DNA of 64,000 nucleotides from Hemerocallis citrina (GCA_017893485.1 CM030368.1:173010004-173074003), one strand, 5' to 3'. Counted from the stretch's first letter, positions 1-11,455 are shown. The notes: generated from the letters alone by a model not told the origin. Numbers and translations: made by a program.

Positions 1-941
1 TCGCAACCCACTTCTTTGTTTCTAACTCCGATCATGAAGATGAAGAAGTCGTCAAGGATGATGGTTCGACGAAAGAGGTCTCGTCAGATATCTTTGCTAG
101 GGATCCAGAAAACTCAGGAAGAAATCACCAAAGAAAGAGCAAGCAGGGCCAAAATTAGTCTTCTTCTTGATCTTCTGGAATTCGAACCACAATGTCAACA
201 ACCCGTGGCATCTGCAAGGAAGAAGAAGAACAACAAGAACAACAAGAACAACAAGAACAACAAGGCAGTCAAGAATAAGGCAACCAAAGATTCAAGAAGG
301 CTTCAGGAACCTAAGGTAATTCTTGACAAATTTTATTTTATTTGATCTCTCTGTTATTCTAAATCAATGCCAATATCCTCTGTAACTCCTCTGTAAATCT
401 CTGTTATTCTAAGTCTATGCGTTGTATTCTACTGCAGTATGTTATGCACACGGGAGCCAACCCTCTGAAGCTGATCATCAAAAAAGTTTCACCCTCTGAA
501 ACCTACAACAAGGTAACTTTCCTTTTCACATTTGCTCCCATCTTTTGTTTTGGTTTGTTAACTATATGCAATATTTCACTTCTTTTTCTGGGACTTAAGT
601 AGGATAATGAAGGAAACAAGCGGAAGTCTGTTGATGTGGCAATGGATGATGAGCATAACGTCACTACTTCCAAGATAGCGATAGTAAGATCTAAAAACAT
701 TTTCCTTCATGTACTGTACTATTAACACAGGATTAATCCTTAGAACATATGCATTCTGAATCATATCCAGCTTCTCTTACAAGTTGATTTCCAATTGCTT
801 ACGTCGTTTTTGCTTTTAAATGTTATGCAGGTGTCGAATTCCCAGGCTGAACCTGACAAGACTTGTGTCGAAGCATCCTCTGAGCAGAAGAAGGTTCCCT
901 TTGATTTTGATCTCAACTTGCCGCCAGCAGAAGAATTTTGA
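1..941 (+). pseudogene. EAR-tailed small gene, copy A (5' end outside window)
   Basis: I do not recognise the family. Four exons can be read: up to 315, 438-512, 603-683 and 831-941 (stop TGA). The introns between them begin with GT and end with AG, and all junctions are in phase 0. The last exon ends in FDFDLNLPPAEEF; DLNLPP is the classic EAR repression motif that recruits TOPLESS-type corepressors, so a nuclear repressor role is an inference. Exon 1 is basic and Lys/Asn-rich, with a short AAC-AAG codon repeat near 230-265. Copy B at 34888-40666 has the same exon lengths (75 and 81 nt) and splice positions. Against copy B, exon 1 here carries two apparently compensating indels (within about 5-30 and near 105), so the stretch between them reads basic where both copies encode an acidic HEDE-rich segment in another frame. 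It could be a diverged working gene or a fragment. Confidence 0.55.
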
Positions 942-1340
942 AATGCACTTTAGGGATAATAGCAATACATTTTTTTTTTGGTTATAGCTCTAAATTGTTC
1001 ATGTTTATATGATGGAACCATTTTTTATTATATGCAATCACTATTAGATAGTTGGAATACATTGTCACAGATGCTGAAAGTAGATTATTTGTGACATTGA
1101 TATATGATGATGTAACAGCGGTTAAATTAATACAAATTAACGAGGAGATGATCAAAATTGCTCTCATTGCCTTCATCACTTCATTATGTTTAAATCTTGA
1201 TTCTGCCTAGAAATGCCTGTGTTAGTTTTAGTGGACTAATTTATGCCTAATAGAGAAGCAAATAACCTCTGATGCTGTTGTTCATTCCTTGATGATAGTG
1301 TTTTCCACTGTATGAGAGAATCTTCAAAGGAAAACAGCAA
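942..1340. other. 3' flank of gene copy A, shared with copy B
   Basis: Non-coding, A+T-rich sequence downstream of the stop codon. Blocks around 1140-1320 align by eye with 51905-52130, the 3' flank of gene copy B beyond the Tekay-like insertion. The duplicated segment therefore extended at least about 400 bp past the gene. No clear polyadenylation signal could be assigned. Confidence 0.6.
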
Positions 1341-1696
1341 TCCTCGGTTACACAGGGTTCTCTACTTCTTAAGCATAAAATCACTTGACTCGAGTCAACT
1401 ATTGTGAATCAGTCCGTGTATATGCCCATTTCAAGAACTATAACGAAAAGCTCAATTTCTTCCACAAATGGCTACCTAAGCTTATGTTTCTGTAATTAAA
1501 AAAAGTTTAGCGAGACAGAATACAGAACTTGCATTCTGTACTCTAATGTTATTGAGGAAGGGGAAATTCCTGATTGTGAGTTGGTGAAGGAGGGGGATAT
1601 TCTTGCTACTAAATGTGAGTTGGTGAAGGAGGATATGTCTCAGCCTTCACCTCTTCTCAATTGTAACAGTGAGATTGTGGTTTTCTCTGAAGGTCA
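1341..1696 (+). other. Flank with coding-like segment before solo LTR
   Basis: Unassigned sequence. From about 1562 to the LTR boundary one frame stays open and contains a repeated phrase, CELVKEGD then CELVKED. If the solo LTR is removed at its TSD, the frame runs a few more codons to a stop near 2682. This may be a remnant of a host gene or an old element; I cannot name it. Confidence 0.3.
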
Positions 1697-2651
1697 TGTC
1701 ACAAAATCTTTGCAGTAAAACCAAACATGATTGAGAGGCCCAAAATCGAAGAAGAAGAAGAAGAAGAAGAAGAAGAAGAAGAAGAAATAAAATAAGAAGA
1801 AAAGAAAAAGAAAAGAAATAACAAAATCACAAACCAAAGTTCTTTACGTCGAGGCTTGTGTACCACACAATCTCCTTAAAACAAATTTTACCTCTTCCGG
1901 GTGCTGAAATTTGCGGAGGCGTCTGTCTCCAAGGATGCAACGACAGAAGAGTTGACGTCGACTCCACGTCACGCTCTCGAACTGGACAACGTTTGAAATC
2001 TATCACCGTACGAACGGAACACGACTCTAAGCACAAAACTGATTGTTTGGGAAGAAAGAAGAGCATCTGGCATTTATAGGGCCAGAGTGAGATTTGTAAC
2101 AGCAGACAGCGCATTAACTGCATCCACTGTAACGGCAGACAACTCCTTCAATGCACCGATTATAACGGCAGACAGAAGCTTGAATGCACTATTGTAATGG
2201 TGGACAAAATTGTTACGTGAATAAATGGCAGACAAAATAGATTCTGCATTTATTTCAGCCGTTACAGATCCGAAAAAACAAAACTGTAGCAAAAATTGGC
2301 TCTGTACGTGGTGTGTTCACGTCGGTCCGGCATTTGTGTCCGCAGGACGTGCGGACGCACACAGGTCGCATGTAAGATGTTATTATATATATCCTCTTCT
2401 ATTTCCTTTATTTTTTCCGATGCGGGACTAAAATCTCTCAACTCATTTTCAGAGATGAAACTGCCTCACTTTGGGAGACAATTTCTCATTCACCTGATAA
2501 CCGTTTTGAGCAGGTAAATATATGATTTTGATCTACTCACGAAGGATAACACAAATCTATCAACATCTCTCACTAATTCATAGAGGATCTTACTTAAAAG
2601 ATTGCTAAAAAACTAGTTCGTAATGGTGTATAATATACCCATTTTCTAACA
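1697..2651 (-). mobile_element. Solo LTR, same family as copia at 53243-60161
   Basis: On the minus strand this begins TGTTAGAAAATG (plus-strand end CATTTTCTAACA) and contains the same landmarks as the LTR at 53243-54349: a CACATCGG-like block, the repeated TCTGCCGTTACAG motif (plus-strand GTAACGGCAGAC at about 2130 and 2170), a Leu/Ser-coding leader block and the GCGGAGGCGTCTGTC stretch. Flanking 5-mers are GGTCA (1692-1696) and GATCA (2652-2656), a TSD with one mismatch. No internal domain remains, so it is the product of LTR-LTR recombination. The outer end at 1697 (TGTCACAAAATC) is diverged from the other LTRs. Confidence 0.8.
1748..1786 (+). repeat. (GAA)13 microsatellite
   Basis: Thirteen GAA units lie in the U5 end of the minus-strand solo LTR, next to further A/G-rich sequence. 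The full-length LTRs at 53243 and 59055 lack this run, so it expanded after insertion. Confidence 0.9.
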
Positions 2652-2935
2652 GATCATTCTGGTCTAGTGTTTAAAGAGTTGCATTGAGGTCCTTACTGTC
2701 TCTTAGGAAAAACTTACCTCATGGACGTATTTGGAAAGATTTGATTAATTCTCTCACTAAAGGTGATGGTTTTTCTACAGATTGGTTATTTCATAACTCT
2801 TTGACTAGTTATCGTCCTTGGTCTTCTTTGAATATTTTGGCAAATCATTGTCCCTCTATCTCTGTTCAATCTAGCTTGGTTGATGTTGCTACCCCTGATT
2901 TATGCGATGGAATTGCATTCAGGCGGTGAGGCTGC
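2652..2935 (+). other. Coding-like remnant between solo LTR and Tekay fragment
   Basis: An open frame from about 2684 to 2929 encodes roughly 80 residues including NLPHGRIWKDLINSLTKG. It looks like real coding sequence (Ser/Leu-rich, no stops) and may belong with the open segment before the solo LTR. A LINE or LINE-ORF1 remnant is possible, but I see no diagnostic motif. It stops where the Tekay-like pol begins at about 2936. Confidence 0.3.
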
Positions 2936-3711
2936 GTCTCTAGTAGTGCGGGATTTTCTGGATGTTTGTCCAGAGGAGTTGCCTGGCTTACCCCCTGATA
3001 GGGATGTAGAGTTCAGTATCGAAGTTCAGCCTGGAACGGTGCCGATATCGAAGAGTCCCTACAGGATGGCACTGGTTGAGTTAGCAGAGCTTAAGGTGCA
3101 GATTCAAGAGTTGCTCGATTTGGGGTTCATCAGACCCAGTGTTTCGCCATGGGGTGCTCCAGTCCTTTTTTGCCAACAAGATGGATGGTGGTCGTCGACT
3201 GTGCGTGGATTATCGGGAACTGAACAATGTTACTGTGAAGAACTGGTATCCGTTGTCCAGGATCGGTGAATTATTTGATCAGTTGAGCGAAGTTGCTATT
3301 TTCTCGAAGTTAGATCTTCGTTCCGGGTATCATCAAGTCAAGGTAAAGGTGACTGATGTACAGAAGACTGCATTCAGGACCAGATATGAGCACTATGAGT
3401 ATCTTGTGATGCTGTTCGGGGTTATGAACGCGCTTGCTGTATTCATGAGTCTTATGAACATGGTCTTTTCCCAGTTCTTGGATAGATTTGTGGTGGTCTT
3501 TATTGATGACATTCTGGTGTATTCTCAGAATTGGAAAGATCATGTTAAGCATCTTAGGTTGGTTCTGCAGATTTTAAGGGAGAATCAACTCTATGGAAAA
3601 CTTAGCAAGTGTGTGTTTTGGCTCGACAAGGTCACTTTCTTAGGGCACATTATCTCGGGTGATGGTATTTCTGTGGATCTGGCCAAGGTTGAGGCTGTGA
3701 ATGATTAGCTA
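2936..3711 (+). pseudogene. Chromovirus reverse transcriptase (broken)
   Basis: Copies the element's RNA into DNA in the cytoplasmic particle. The frame opens with the protease-RT linker ([15 protein letters not shown]) and continues through MALVELAEL, the fingers segment [20 protein letters not shown], and the palm motif with catalytic aspartates FIDDILVYS at about 3500-3525. It ends at a TAG at 3706-3708. A frameshift near 3165-3180 separates the two halves, inside the VLF...K DGG segment. The active-site FIDD is intact, but the shift and stop make this a pseudogene. Confidence 0.85.
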
Positions 3712-4320
3712 GTTCCCAAGTCAGTTTCAGAGGCTAGAGTTTCCTTGGTTTAGTTGGCTATTATCGGAAATTTGTCCAAGATTTTTCGAAGATAGCAGGA
3801 CCATTGAATAAGCTTACTGGGAAGGATCAGGAGTTCTGTTGGTCTGAGTCTTGCAGTGAGTCTTTTAATGAGTTGAAGAGCAGGTTGACGTCAGCACCGG
3901 TGTTGACTATTCCAGATAGTTCAGGCTGTAGTTCACTGTGATGCTTCAGGTAAGGGTCTTGGAGCAGTTTTGATGCAGAAGGGCTGAGTTGTTGCTTATG
4001 CATCAAGGCGGTTGAGGCCGCATGAGAAGAACTATCCGACTCATGACTTGGAGTTAGCGGCAGTGATCTTTGCTTTGAAGCTGTGGAGACATTATTTGCT
4101 TGGGGACCGAGTGGAGATCTTTATAGACCTCAAAAGTCTCAAGTACGTCTTCACCCAGAAGGAATTGAGCATGAGGCAAAGGTGTTGGTTGGAGCTTATT
4201 TCCGATTATGACATCGGTTTGCAATACCATCCTGGTAGAGTGAACTTGGTGCCAGATGCTTTGAGCAGGAGACCGACAACTATGTTGCTAACTCAGCAGA
4301 GTGATTTGGTTAAGCAGATG
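3712..4320 (+). pseudogene. Chromovirus RT connection / RNase H (broken)
   Basis: Degrades the RNA strand of the RNA-DNA hybrid during reverse transcription. After the stop at 3706 the RT connection continues in shifted frames (LAGYYRKF-like and LTSLTK-like segments). A clean frame at 4012-4320 then encodes [20 protein letters not shown], which carries the RNase H glutamate region, and the following [17 protein letters not shown]. The first RNase H Asp region near 3930 is disrupted by an indel. Homologous to 45596-46000 on the minus strand. Confidence 0.8.
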
Positions 4321-5815
4321 TAGAGGTTGGAGTTGGATGTGTTGTTGCTGAGTTCTGATCAGAGTTGTTTGGTGCTCCATCTTCAGTCGTCTCTTGTGGA
4401 TCAGATCAAAGAGGCTCAGGCTGGTGATGTACAGTTGCAGGGTTTTCGAGCTGAGGTTGAGTCTGGTTCCAGAACGGACATGGTTATTCATGCTGATGGA
4501 TCGCTTCGTTTTGGGTCCAGGTTGTGTGTCCCGAAGGGTGAAGTTTGTCAGAGGTTGCTTGAGGAAGCCCACCAGTCGTCGTATTCCATACATCCATCCT
4601 GGAGGTACTAAGATGTATCGGGATTCGAAGCTTCATTTCTGATGACATGGTATAAAGAGGGTTGTGGCTCGATTTGTATCTCAGTGTTTGAGCCAGTAGG
4701 TTAAGGAAGAGCATCAGAGAACTGCCGAACTTCTTCAACCGCTTCCTATTCCGGAGTGGAAGTGGGAACATATCACTATGGATTTTGTGACCGCTTTGCC
4801 GAGGAGTCCTAAGGGTTATAATGCCATTTGGGTGATTGTCGATCGACTAACGAAGAGTGCTCATTTCATTCCCTTCCGCGTCGGACAGTCTACTGAGAGC
4901 CTAGCTGAGAAATACATGCAAGAGATCGTCAGACTTCATAGGATTCCAGTTAGTATTGTATCCGACAGGAATACGAGATTCAGATATCAGCTTTTTTAGA
5001 GTATTCATAGTAGTTTGAGGAGTAAATTAAAGTAAAGTACAGTTTTTCATCTCCAGACTGATGGACAGTCAGAGAGGACCATCCAGATTCTTGAGGACAT
5101 GTTGAGATCCCGTATGCTGCGGTTCGATGGATCATGGGAGAACCATTTGCATCTCGTAGAGTTCTCGTACAATAACAGCTTTCAGGCCAGTCTTAAAGAT
5201 GCACCGTTCGAAACACTTTATGGGCGGAAGTGTAGATCACCAGTGTGCTGGGATGACATTGGTGAGAGGAAGTTGTTGGGTCCGGAGTTGAACACCAGGA
5301 CAGTTGATGCGGTGGCTCAGATCAGGAAGCACTTGCAGGCAGCTCAGGATAGGCAGAGGCGATAGGCTGATGTCCATCGAAGAGCTTTGGAGTTTGAGAT
5401 TGGTGACCATGTTTTCCTTAAGGTATCGCCTTGGTGTGTCATTCAGTTTGGTAGTGGGGGCAAGCTCAGCCCTAGGTTTATTGGACCGTTTGACATTGTG
5501 GAGCGAGTAGGCAAGATGGCCTATTGTCTTGCATTGCCACCAGCTTTATCAGGAGTGTACGATGTTTTCCATGTCTCACAACTCAGGAGATATATCCAAG
5601 ATGAGAGCCACGTGATTGACTACTCTGAGTTGACCGTTCGGACGGATTTGGCTTGTGAGATTCCGCCAGTTGCTATTCTGGATCGGCGGGAGAAAGTGAT
5701 TAAGAACAAAGTCATCAAGCTGGTCTGTGTTTCTTGGAATCCTCACTCACCGGGTGAGTCAACTTGGGAGCTGGAGGAGGAGATTTAGAAGAAGTTTTCT
5801 CATCTGTTTGAGTAG
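4321..5815 (+). pseudogene. Chromovirus integrase with chromodomain (broken)
   Basis: Would join element cDNA to chromatin. In order: an HHCC zinc-binding region (4540-4720, frameshifted), the integrase core with MDFVTALPRSPK at 4778 and SIVSDRNTRF at about 4960 (first two catalytic Asp), GQSERTIQ near 5065 supplying the Glu, the GPFDIVERVGKMAYCLALP segment (about 5490-5540), and a C-terminal chromodomain (about 5640-5790, VAILDRREKV through STWELEEEI). The chromodomain places the element among Tekay-type chromoviruses, which use it to read histone marks. TAG codons interrupt it at about 4998, 5362 and 5786. Confidence 0.85.
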
Positions 5816-5898
5816 TTTTTTGTTTTGTTCTTTCTTTTCTTTTCAGGGTTACCCCATGTACCTCATGTTTGAATTTCGAGGATGAAATTATTCTTGTT

Positions 5899-5912
5899 AG
5901 GTGGATAGGATT
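5899..5912 (+). other. Polypurine tract of the Tekay-like element
   Basis: AGGTGGATAGGAT sits immediately before the LTR start TGTAACCCC. The same spacing occurs at 31256-31268 (+) and 43859-43872 (-), which supports it as the plus-strand primer. Confidence 0.7.
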
Positions 5913-7013
5913 TGTAACCCCTCTTTTCCATTTTGTTTATTTTTGGGTGTATTTTTTTTCTTTTTGTGTATTTATCCTCATTGTATCTCTTTTTGGGCTG
6001 TATATTGGATCTTCTTTTCCAATATATTCATTTTATTGTTTTTGTCATCTTTTAATTGGGTTCTTGATTCAATTGTCCGCTATTGTTTCGTCTCTGTTTG
6101 ATCGTGCCATTATTTTTTATTCTCATTATATTTATTCATGCCCTATTTTATTTATCCATCTTGGTTCCCATCTCTTTTTGGCTCACTCTATTCTAATTAA
6201 CTTAACCCTATATTCTATTAAACACAATAACCCATTAAATTACCCATTACTTCCTAACCCATGAATACCCGTTAACCTACTCCTACCCGCAACCCTATAA
6301 CAAACCCGTTTACCCTTACATCCTCTCAGCCATCACCACTAAACCTAACCCTAACACATATTTCCCCTACCTATATAACCCATGCACCTGTTCTCCTTCC
6401 CCCATACCAGCTGCTTCCCTTACCTCCTGTTTACCCAACTCCTGACCTCCCGAGCCTCTCATGTGCACCCTCTCCCCTCCCGCCTTCAACCGCAACCTCC
6501 CTCCCAGCCTCTCCCCTGTCTCCTCTTCCCCTCCTTGCGGCGCGCTAGCCCTACAGAACCCTGACGCCGCTTTAGCTCCGACAGCACCTCCCGAAGCCCT
6601 CGTGCTCGACTGCAACACCCTGGTGCCACTCCGACGCCTGTAGCCAGCGACGCCAGATCCCTGCCATCGTCCAGCCTCTATCGCCCTGTGCTGCCTTCCC
6701 GTCTCGACGAAAACACAACCCTATTTCACCCCCGACTGCTTTTCTTGTGTGCGTGTGTTGGTTCTCGCGGGTTGTGTCATTCATTTCCCATGCACCGTCC
6801 ATCTCTCTCTCTCTTGGTGTGCGTGCTTGTGCTTGTTTTGGGTTTGTGGATCGTGTGGTTGTCATTGTTCGTGGTTTGAGTTTTGTTCGTGCTTGAGACC
6901 ATTGCCCGGAAATCCGTTCCCGTTATTCTTACTTTTTGCACCGTTCCTATCGTCGTATCTAACGCAAGTAACTTGTATTCTTTCTTTATGTAATACTAGT
7001 ACTAAATACTGCA

Positions 7014-7085
7014 TGTTGTGTAGTTGTGTTCTAGAGACAATTCTTGTGTGAAACTCCTGTTATATCTTGTCTCTATTGTGCTGAC
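7014..7085 (+). repeat. 72-bp duplication flanking the solo LTR (second copy 9999-10070)
   Basis: The segment from TGTTGTGTAGTTGTG to ATTGTGCTGAC is present on both sides of the solo LTR and appears identical by eye. The related LTR at 29195-29270 has it once. The host LTR therefore had a local tandem duplication into whose junction the second element inserted. Confidence 0.8.
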
Positions 7086-7573
7086 ACCGCATGTAGAACC
7101 CCGTATTTTCAAATATTATTTTAATTATTTGAAAATGAATTTAAATGATTTTTGAGGATTTAATTGATATTTTCTAAAAGATTTATCTTTGTACACGTGC
7201 AAAACACGTGCAAATGACTTTTGAGAAGTTTGAAAATTTAAGTTTTCTTTATGAAAAATCATTATTTATTATTTGGGAATTATTTACTATTTTTCCAGAT
7301 TTTTCTGGAATTAAATGGATCTATTTGCATTTTTTGATGAAAGAAGGACTTATTTGCAAAATTGACATTTTTAAGGACTAAAATGCAAAATTGGTATCCT
7401 GGACGTTTTAAACAGTATTGGTTAAGATTTAGAAGTATATTTTCATATAAATCCTAATTTAAATGAATTTTAGATGAATTTCCAAGAGTAGATATATATA
7501 TATACGAGTAATTGTATTTTGAAGGGATTGTTTTGCAAATGTATTTCCTAAACCCTAATACTTGATCCCGGCC

Positions 7574-7582
7574 TATATAAAG
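7574..7582 (+). promoter_or_regulatory. TATA box of the solo LTR
   Basis: TATATAAAG follows CCCTAATACTTGATCCCGGCC and precedes a GC-richer leader (GCAGCCGTCATTCGCTGC), the usual arrangement at an LTR transcription start. Confidence 0.6.
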
Positions 7583-8034
7583 GGAGTTTGCAGCCGTCAT
7601 TCGCTGCACAACTCAGATCTTATTATATTTCTTATTCTCTTGGTGATTGAAGAAGAAGTTCTTGGATCTAGCAAGAGGAAGGCTTTTGTGGATTCTTCTT
7701 GATCTAAAGGTGAGTGATATGAACTTGCTTTGTTTATGTGAATGCTTATATGTTGTTTGTTTTGATAATTTGTATCTTGCATATGGTCGATGCACTGGTT
7801 GTTATTATTTTATTCATATGAAATCTAAGATAGATTAGTAGATCTCGATTGACAATTCTTGATTGTTTGAAATATGTTAAGATTTGATTATGACTATAAA
7901 ATAAGAAATTGGATGGATGAATCTCTGGGCCTTGTGATTACGAATTGGATTAGATGTGAGTTGAGGAAGAAAATTGGTATTGAGATAGACTCCAGTATTG
8001 TTTATTGATTACAGACCTAATTTGTGAGATCTGT

Positions 8035-8640
8035 AGGCCGACAGTCGACTGGGACTATGTATCAGTCGACTGGTACGACCCAGCTGCTGTATCTTTAGTT
8101 TTTCTCGAAAATCCGTTCTGGACAGTCGACTTAGACCCTTCTCGGTCGACTGGTACACTTAGAATTTATTTTTCAAAGTTATCGTAGAATTTCTCTCGGG
8201 TAAGTCGACTTATGTTTTAATAAGTCGACTTATGTTCTTATAAGTCGACTTATGTCCCCTTTTAAGTCGACTTATGTTTTGATAAGTCTACTTATGATTT
8301 TTATAAGTCATCTTATGTTTTGATAAGTCTACTTATGATTTTTATAAGTCATCTTATGTTTTGATAAGTCTACTTATGATCTTTATAAGTCATCTTATAC
8401 TTTTGATAAGTCTACTTATGATTTTTATAAGTCATCTTATGTTTTGATAAGTCTACTTATGATTTTTATAAGTCATCTTATGTTTTGATAAGTCTACTTA
8501 TGATCTTATAAGTCATCTTATATTGTTGATAAGTCTACTTATGCTTTTATAAGTCAACTTACTGCACTTGTTATAATCTTGAATATTGGTTCTCGGGAAA
8601 GTCGACTTATTACAGTATAAGTCGACTGGAGCTGATTAGT
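8035..8640 (+). repeat. GTCGAC palindrome field with 20/41-bp tandem array
   Basis: Ten GTCGAC palindromes occur here, as CAGTCGACTG or AAGTCGACTT, with two more at about 9424 and 9443. From 8203 a 20-bp-scale unit AAGTCGACTTATG repeats. From 8281 it becomes a 41-bp dimer (AAGTCTACTTATG plus AAGTCATCTTATG) repeated seven times, starting at 8281, 8322, 8363, 8405, 8446, 8487 and 8528. Single-base changes turned GTCGAC into GTCTAC and GTCATC before the dimer was amplified. Confidence 0.9.
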
Positions 8641-8680
8641 TTTTCATGATCTTGAGTGTTCTTGTTATCTTTAGTTCGTT

Positions 8681-9296
8681 TGTAGATGAATATGTGCGTC
8701 GGTGTAAGAGTCACTATTAGTGATTGCATGCCGGGTATGTATTCTATCTATACCCTCTTTAGTTTGTTTGTAGATGAATATGTTCGTCGGTGTAAGAGTC
8801 ACTATTAGTGATTGCATGCCGGGTATGTATTCTATCTATACCCTCTTTAGTTTGTTTGTAGATGAATATGTTCGTCGGTGTAAGAGTCACTATGGGTGAT
8901 TGCATGCCGGGTATGTATTCTATCTATACCATCTTTAGTTTGTTTGTAGATGAATATGTTCGTCGGTGTAAGAGTCACTATGGGTGATTGCATGCCGGGT
9001 ATGTATTCTATCTATACCATCTTTAGTTTGTTTGTAGATGAATATGTTCGTCGGTGTAAGAGTCACTATGGGTGATTGCATGCCGGGTATGTATTCTATC
9101 TATACCATCTTTAGTTTGTTTGTAGATGAATATGTTCGTCGGTGTAAGAGTCACTATGGGTGATTGCATGCCGGGTATGTATTCTATCTATACCATCTTT
9201 AGTTTGTTTGTAGATGAATATGTTCGTCGGTGTAAGAGTCACTATTAGTGATTGCATACCGGGTATGTATTCGATCTATACGATCTTTAGTTTTTG
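8681..9296 (+). repeat. Seven tandem 88-bp units
   Basis: Units start with TGTAGATGAATATG at 8681, 8769, 8857, 8945, 9033, 9121 and 9209. Neighbouring units differ by a few bases (ACTATTAG or ACTATGGG; ACCCTC or ACCATC), and similar variants sit side by side, as expected from unequal exchange. Confidence 0.95.
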
Positions 9297-11455
9297 TGGA
9301 TGGATACATGGGTATCTAATCTATGACATTATTGGTGATCGATTGTTGGACATACATCGTGGTACTGAGATTTATTGACAATTGGGCATGATCAGAGACG
9401 TGAGGATTATTGTTGGTTCTGATCAGTCGACTGGTTCCTAAGACAGTCGACTGTACCGTACAGTGAACTGTACTATTTTGAGAGTAATTTGATTGAAGGA
9501 TATTGATCGTTGGTATTGTTTCTCGACTCGGCTTCATGCATGTACTGGCCTATCGTTCTTGTTTCAGATTACATGTTCAGTTTATGTATTTTGTTCAGTA
9601 CATGTTGCTTATGTTTATTTGTTTGTTTATGTTTGTTGTTTATATCACTCACACCAGTTATGGCTGACCCCGTAGTTTTGGGGGTTAGGGTTCAACTCTA
9701 GCCTCATGTTGCAGGTTGCTTAGAATTGGAGGCTTGGATGCTTGGGTTAGCTGTAGAGGTTAAGAGTGTTATAATAGAGCCATGTGTAAATTGTTGTAAA
9801 GAAGAGTATTGACAAAGGGATTGTTGTAAATAAGTGTTTGTTTTTCCGCTGCAAATTTGAAAAGATTATTGTAATAAAGATTTGGAATAAACGATTTGAG
9901 TTTTTGGCTATGTATGTTGTTACATTGAAGTGGATCGCTGGGAAAGTGCCACGTAATTTTCTAAGTTTCGTATTAGAAATTCGGGGCGCTACACCGCATG
10001 TTGTGTAGTTGTGTTCTAGAGACAATTCTTGTGTGAAACTCCTGTTATATCTTGTCTCTATTGTGCTGACCCGCTCGTAGTTGCCTCATTACACACGTGA
10101 CATGGAATAACTTGGGGATGACCACTTCTTCTTGTATGCATGCATGTTGTTCATATGATATCGTGTGCTTGGTTGTGTTCGTTGTAGTATAACTTATTGT
10201 AGACTTGCTAAATACCCTATACCATGTGTCTTGGATACCTAGTACACTATATTTCATATTTGGTTATGTTTTGGACGAGTTTCACATGAACTAGTTGATT
10301 TTGTACATGAAGGATATATTCTGTTTTGCCGATTCCCCGTTTTGTTCAGTATTTTAGACCCTATTAAGGTTAGTATATGAAAGTTTCTTGTGAATATGAA
10401 TTATAGAAAATTCTGTCTACTTTCCAGATTTTCTAACAGATCTTAGTTTCGATTTATGAGTTGCAAGTTATGACTATTTTACTACATATGTGTTTAAAAA
10501 TTCCAGATCCAGTTTTATATGAATTATGTATGGTAATTTATTTTTCCACTGATGTTAAAGATAATTTTTTGATCCAATATTTTGCTGGATACAACTATAT
10601 TTGATTGGGATTAACCCCTAATTTTTGTGCATTTAATTGATAACTTTTATACACTATTCTATGCTTGCAACCAACCACTACACTTGCAAAATTTTCATAC
10701 TGTTCAGTAAAGATACATAATTTAGACCTGATTCTATTTGCTGTTTATAAAAACTTTGTGAATATGAATTGTAGCCTACTGTATCTATTTTATCGAGATC
10801 TGGATTTCAATTTATATTTTATGAGATATTGCTGTTTTAGTACTGTAGTGTTTATGATTCCAGATTTACAAAACTGCTATATCTTGTTGCTTTCTGATTT
10901 TACTAGACTATTCTATCTATGTTGGAAAATTATGAAAATTTATTTTCTAATACTAAACATACTAGGGAATACCCCAGATTTTTCGTGGATTTAACTAGTA
11001 AGTTTTTATGCTATTTTCCTGTTTATGAATACAAACTTTTGATTTCTGACTGAACATATTTTCTGGATACAAATCTATTTAGAGACTTGTTTTTGTGAAA
11101 TACCATATGACTTATATATATTTGCTGGATTCGGCCGAGAGTCTATTTTCCATATTCTTTGACGGATCTAGTTTGCATTTTTATAGCAACGAAAATTCCA
11201 GATTTAGTGCAGTACTGTCTTGCTGTCCTGAACTAGAATTTTTGTTGTCCCATCCTGTTATGTGTTGTCTATTACCTGTACATGTTTATCTTTCGAACTA
11301 AATCTGTTACTTGTTCATGCTATATTATTCTTGCTTTGTTTTGTGACACGTACATGCCTGTTTAATAATAATAACAACTAATCAAGTCAGGGTTAAGGGA
11401 AAGACCTTAGTAGTGGACAATCTAGGTATGTGTACTCAGAAGGGGGCCCGTGTTT

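Larger units (their letters stand above)
7092..9993 (+). mobile_element. Solo LTR (2.9 kb) with perfect CCGCA TSD
   Basis: Begins TGTAGAACCCCG and ends CGGGGCGCTACA, flanked by CCGCA at 7087-7091 and 9994-9998. It has a TATA box at 7574. It also contains two tandem arrays (8035-8640 and 8681-9296) and no coding capacity. The ends resemble long gypsy-type LTRs, but the family cannot be named without its internal region. Strand is assigned from the TATA box. Confidence 0.85.

Noticed and set aside
1697..2935. 5' LTR for the Tekay fragment at 2936
   Set aside because: It is a minus-strand copia-type LTR with its own TSD and different termini.
2652..2935. Definite LINE ORF
   Set aside because: It looks coding but lacks any diagnostic LINE motif, so it is left unclassified.
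6382..7051. Pro/Leu-rich open frames as genes
   Set aside because: They fall in the LTR leader; related LTRs at 28600-29150 and 32100-32610 show the same kind of sequence with different frames.
8681..9296. CRISPR-like regularly spaced repeat
   Set aside because: The 88-bp units are contiguous with no unique spacers, and they lie inside a plant LTR.
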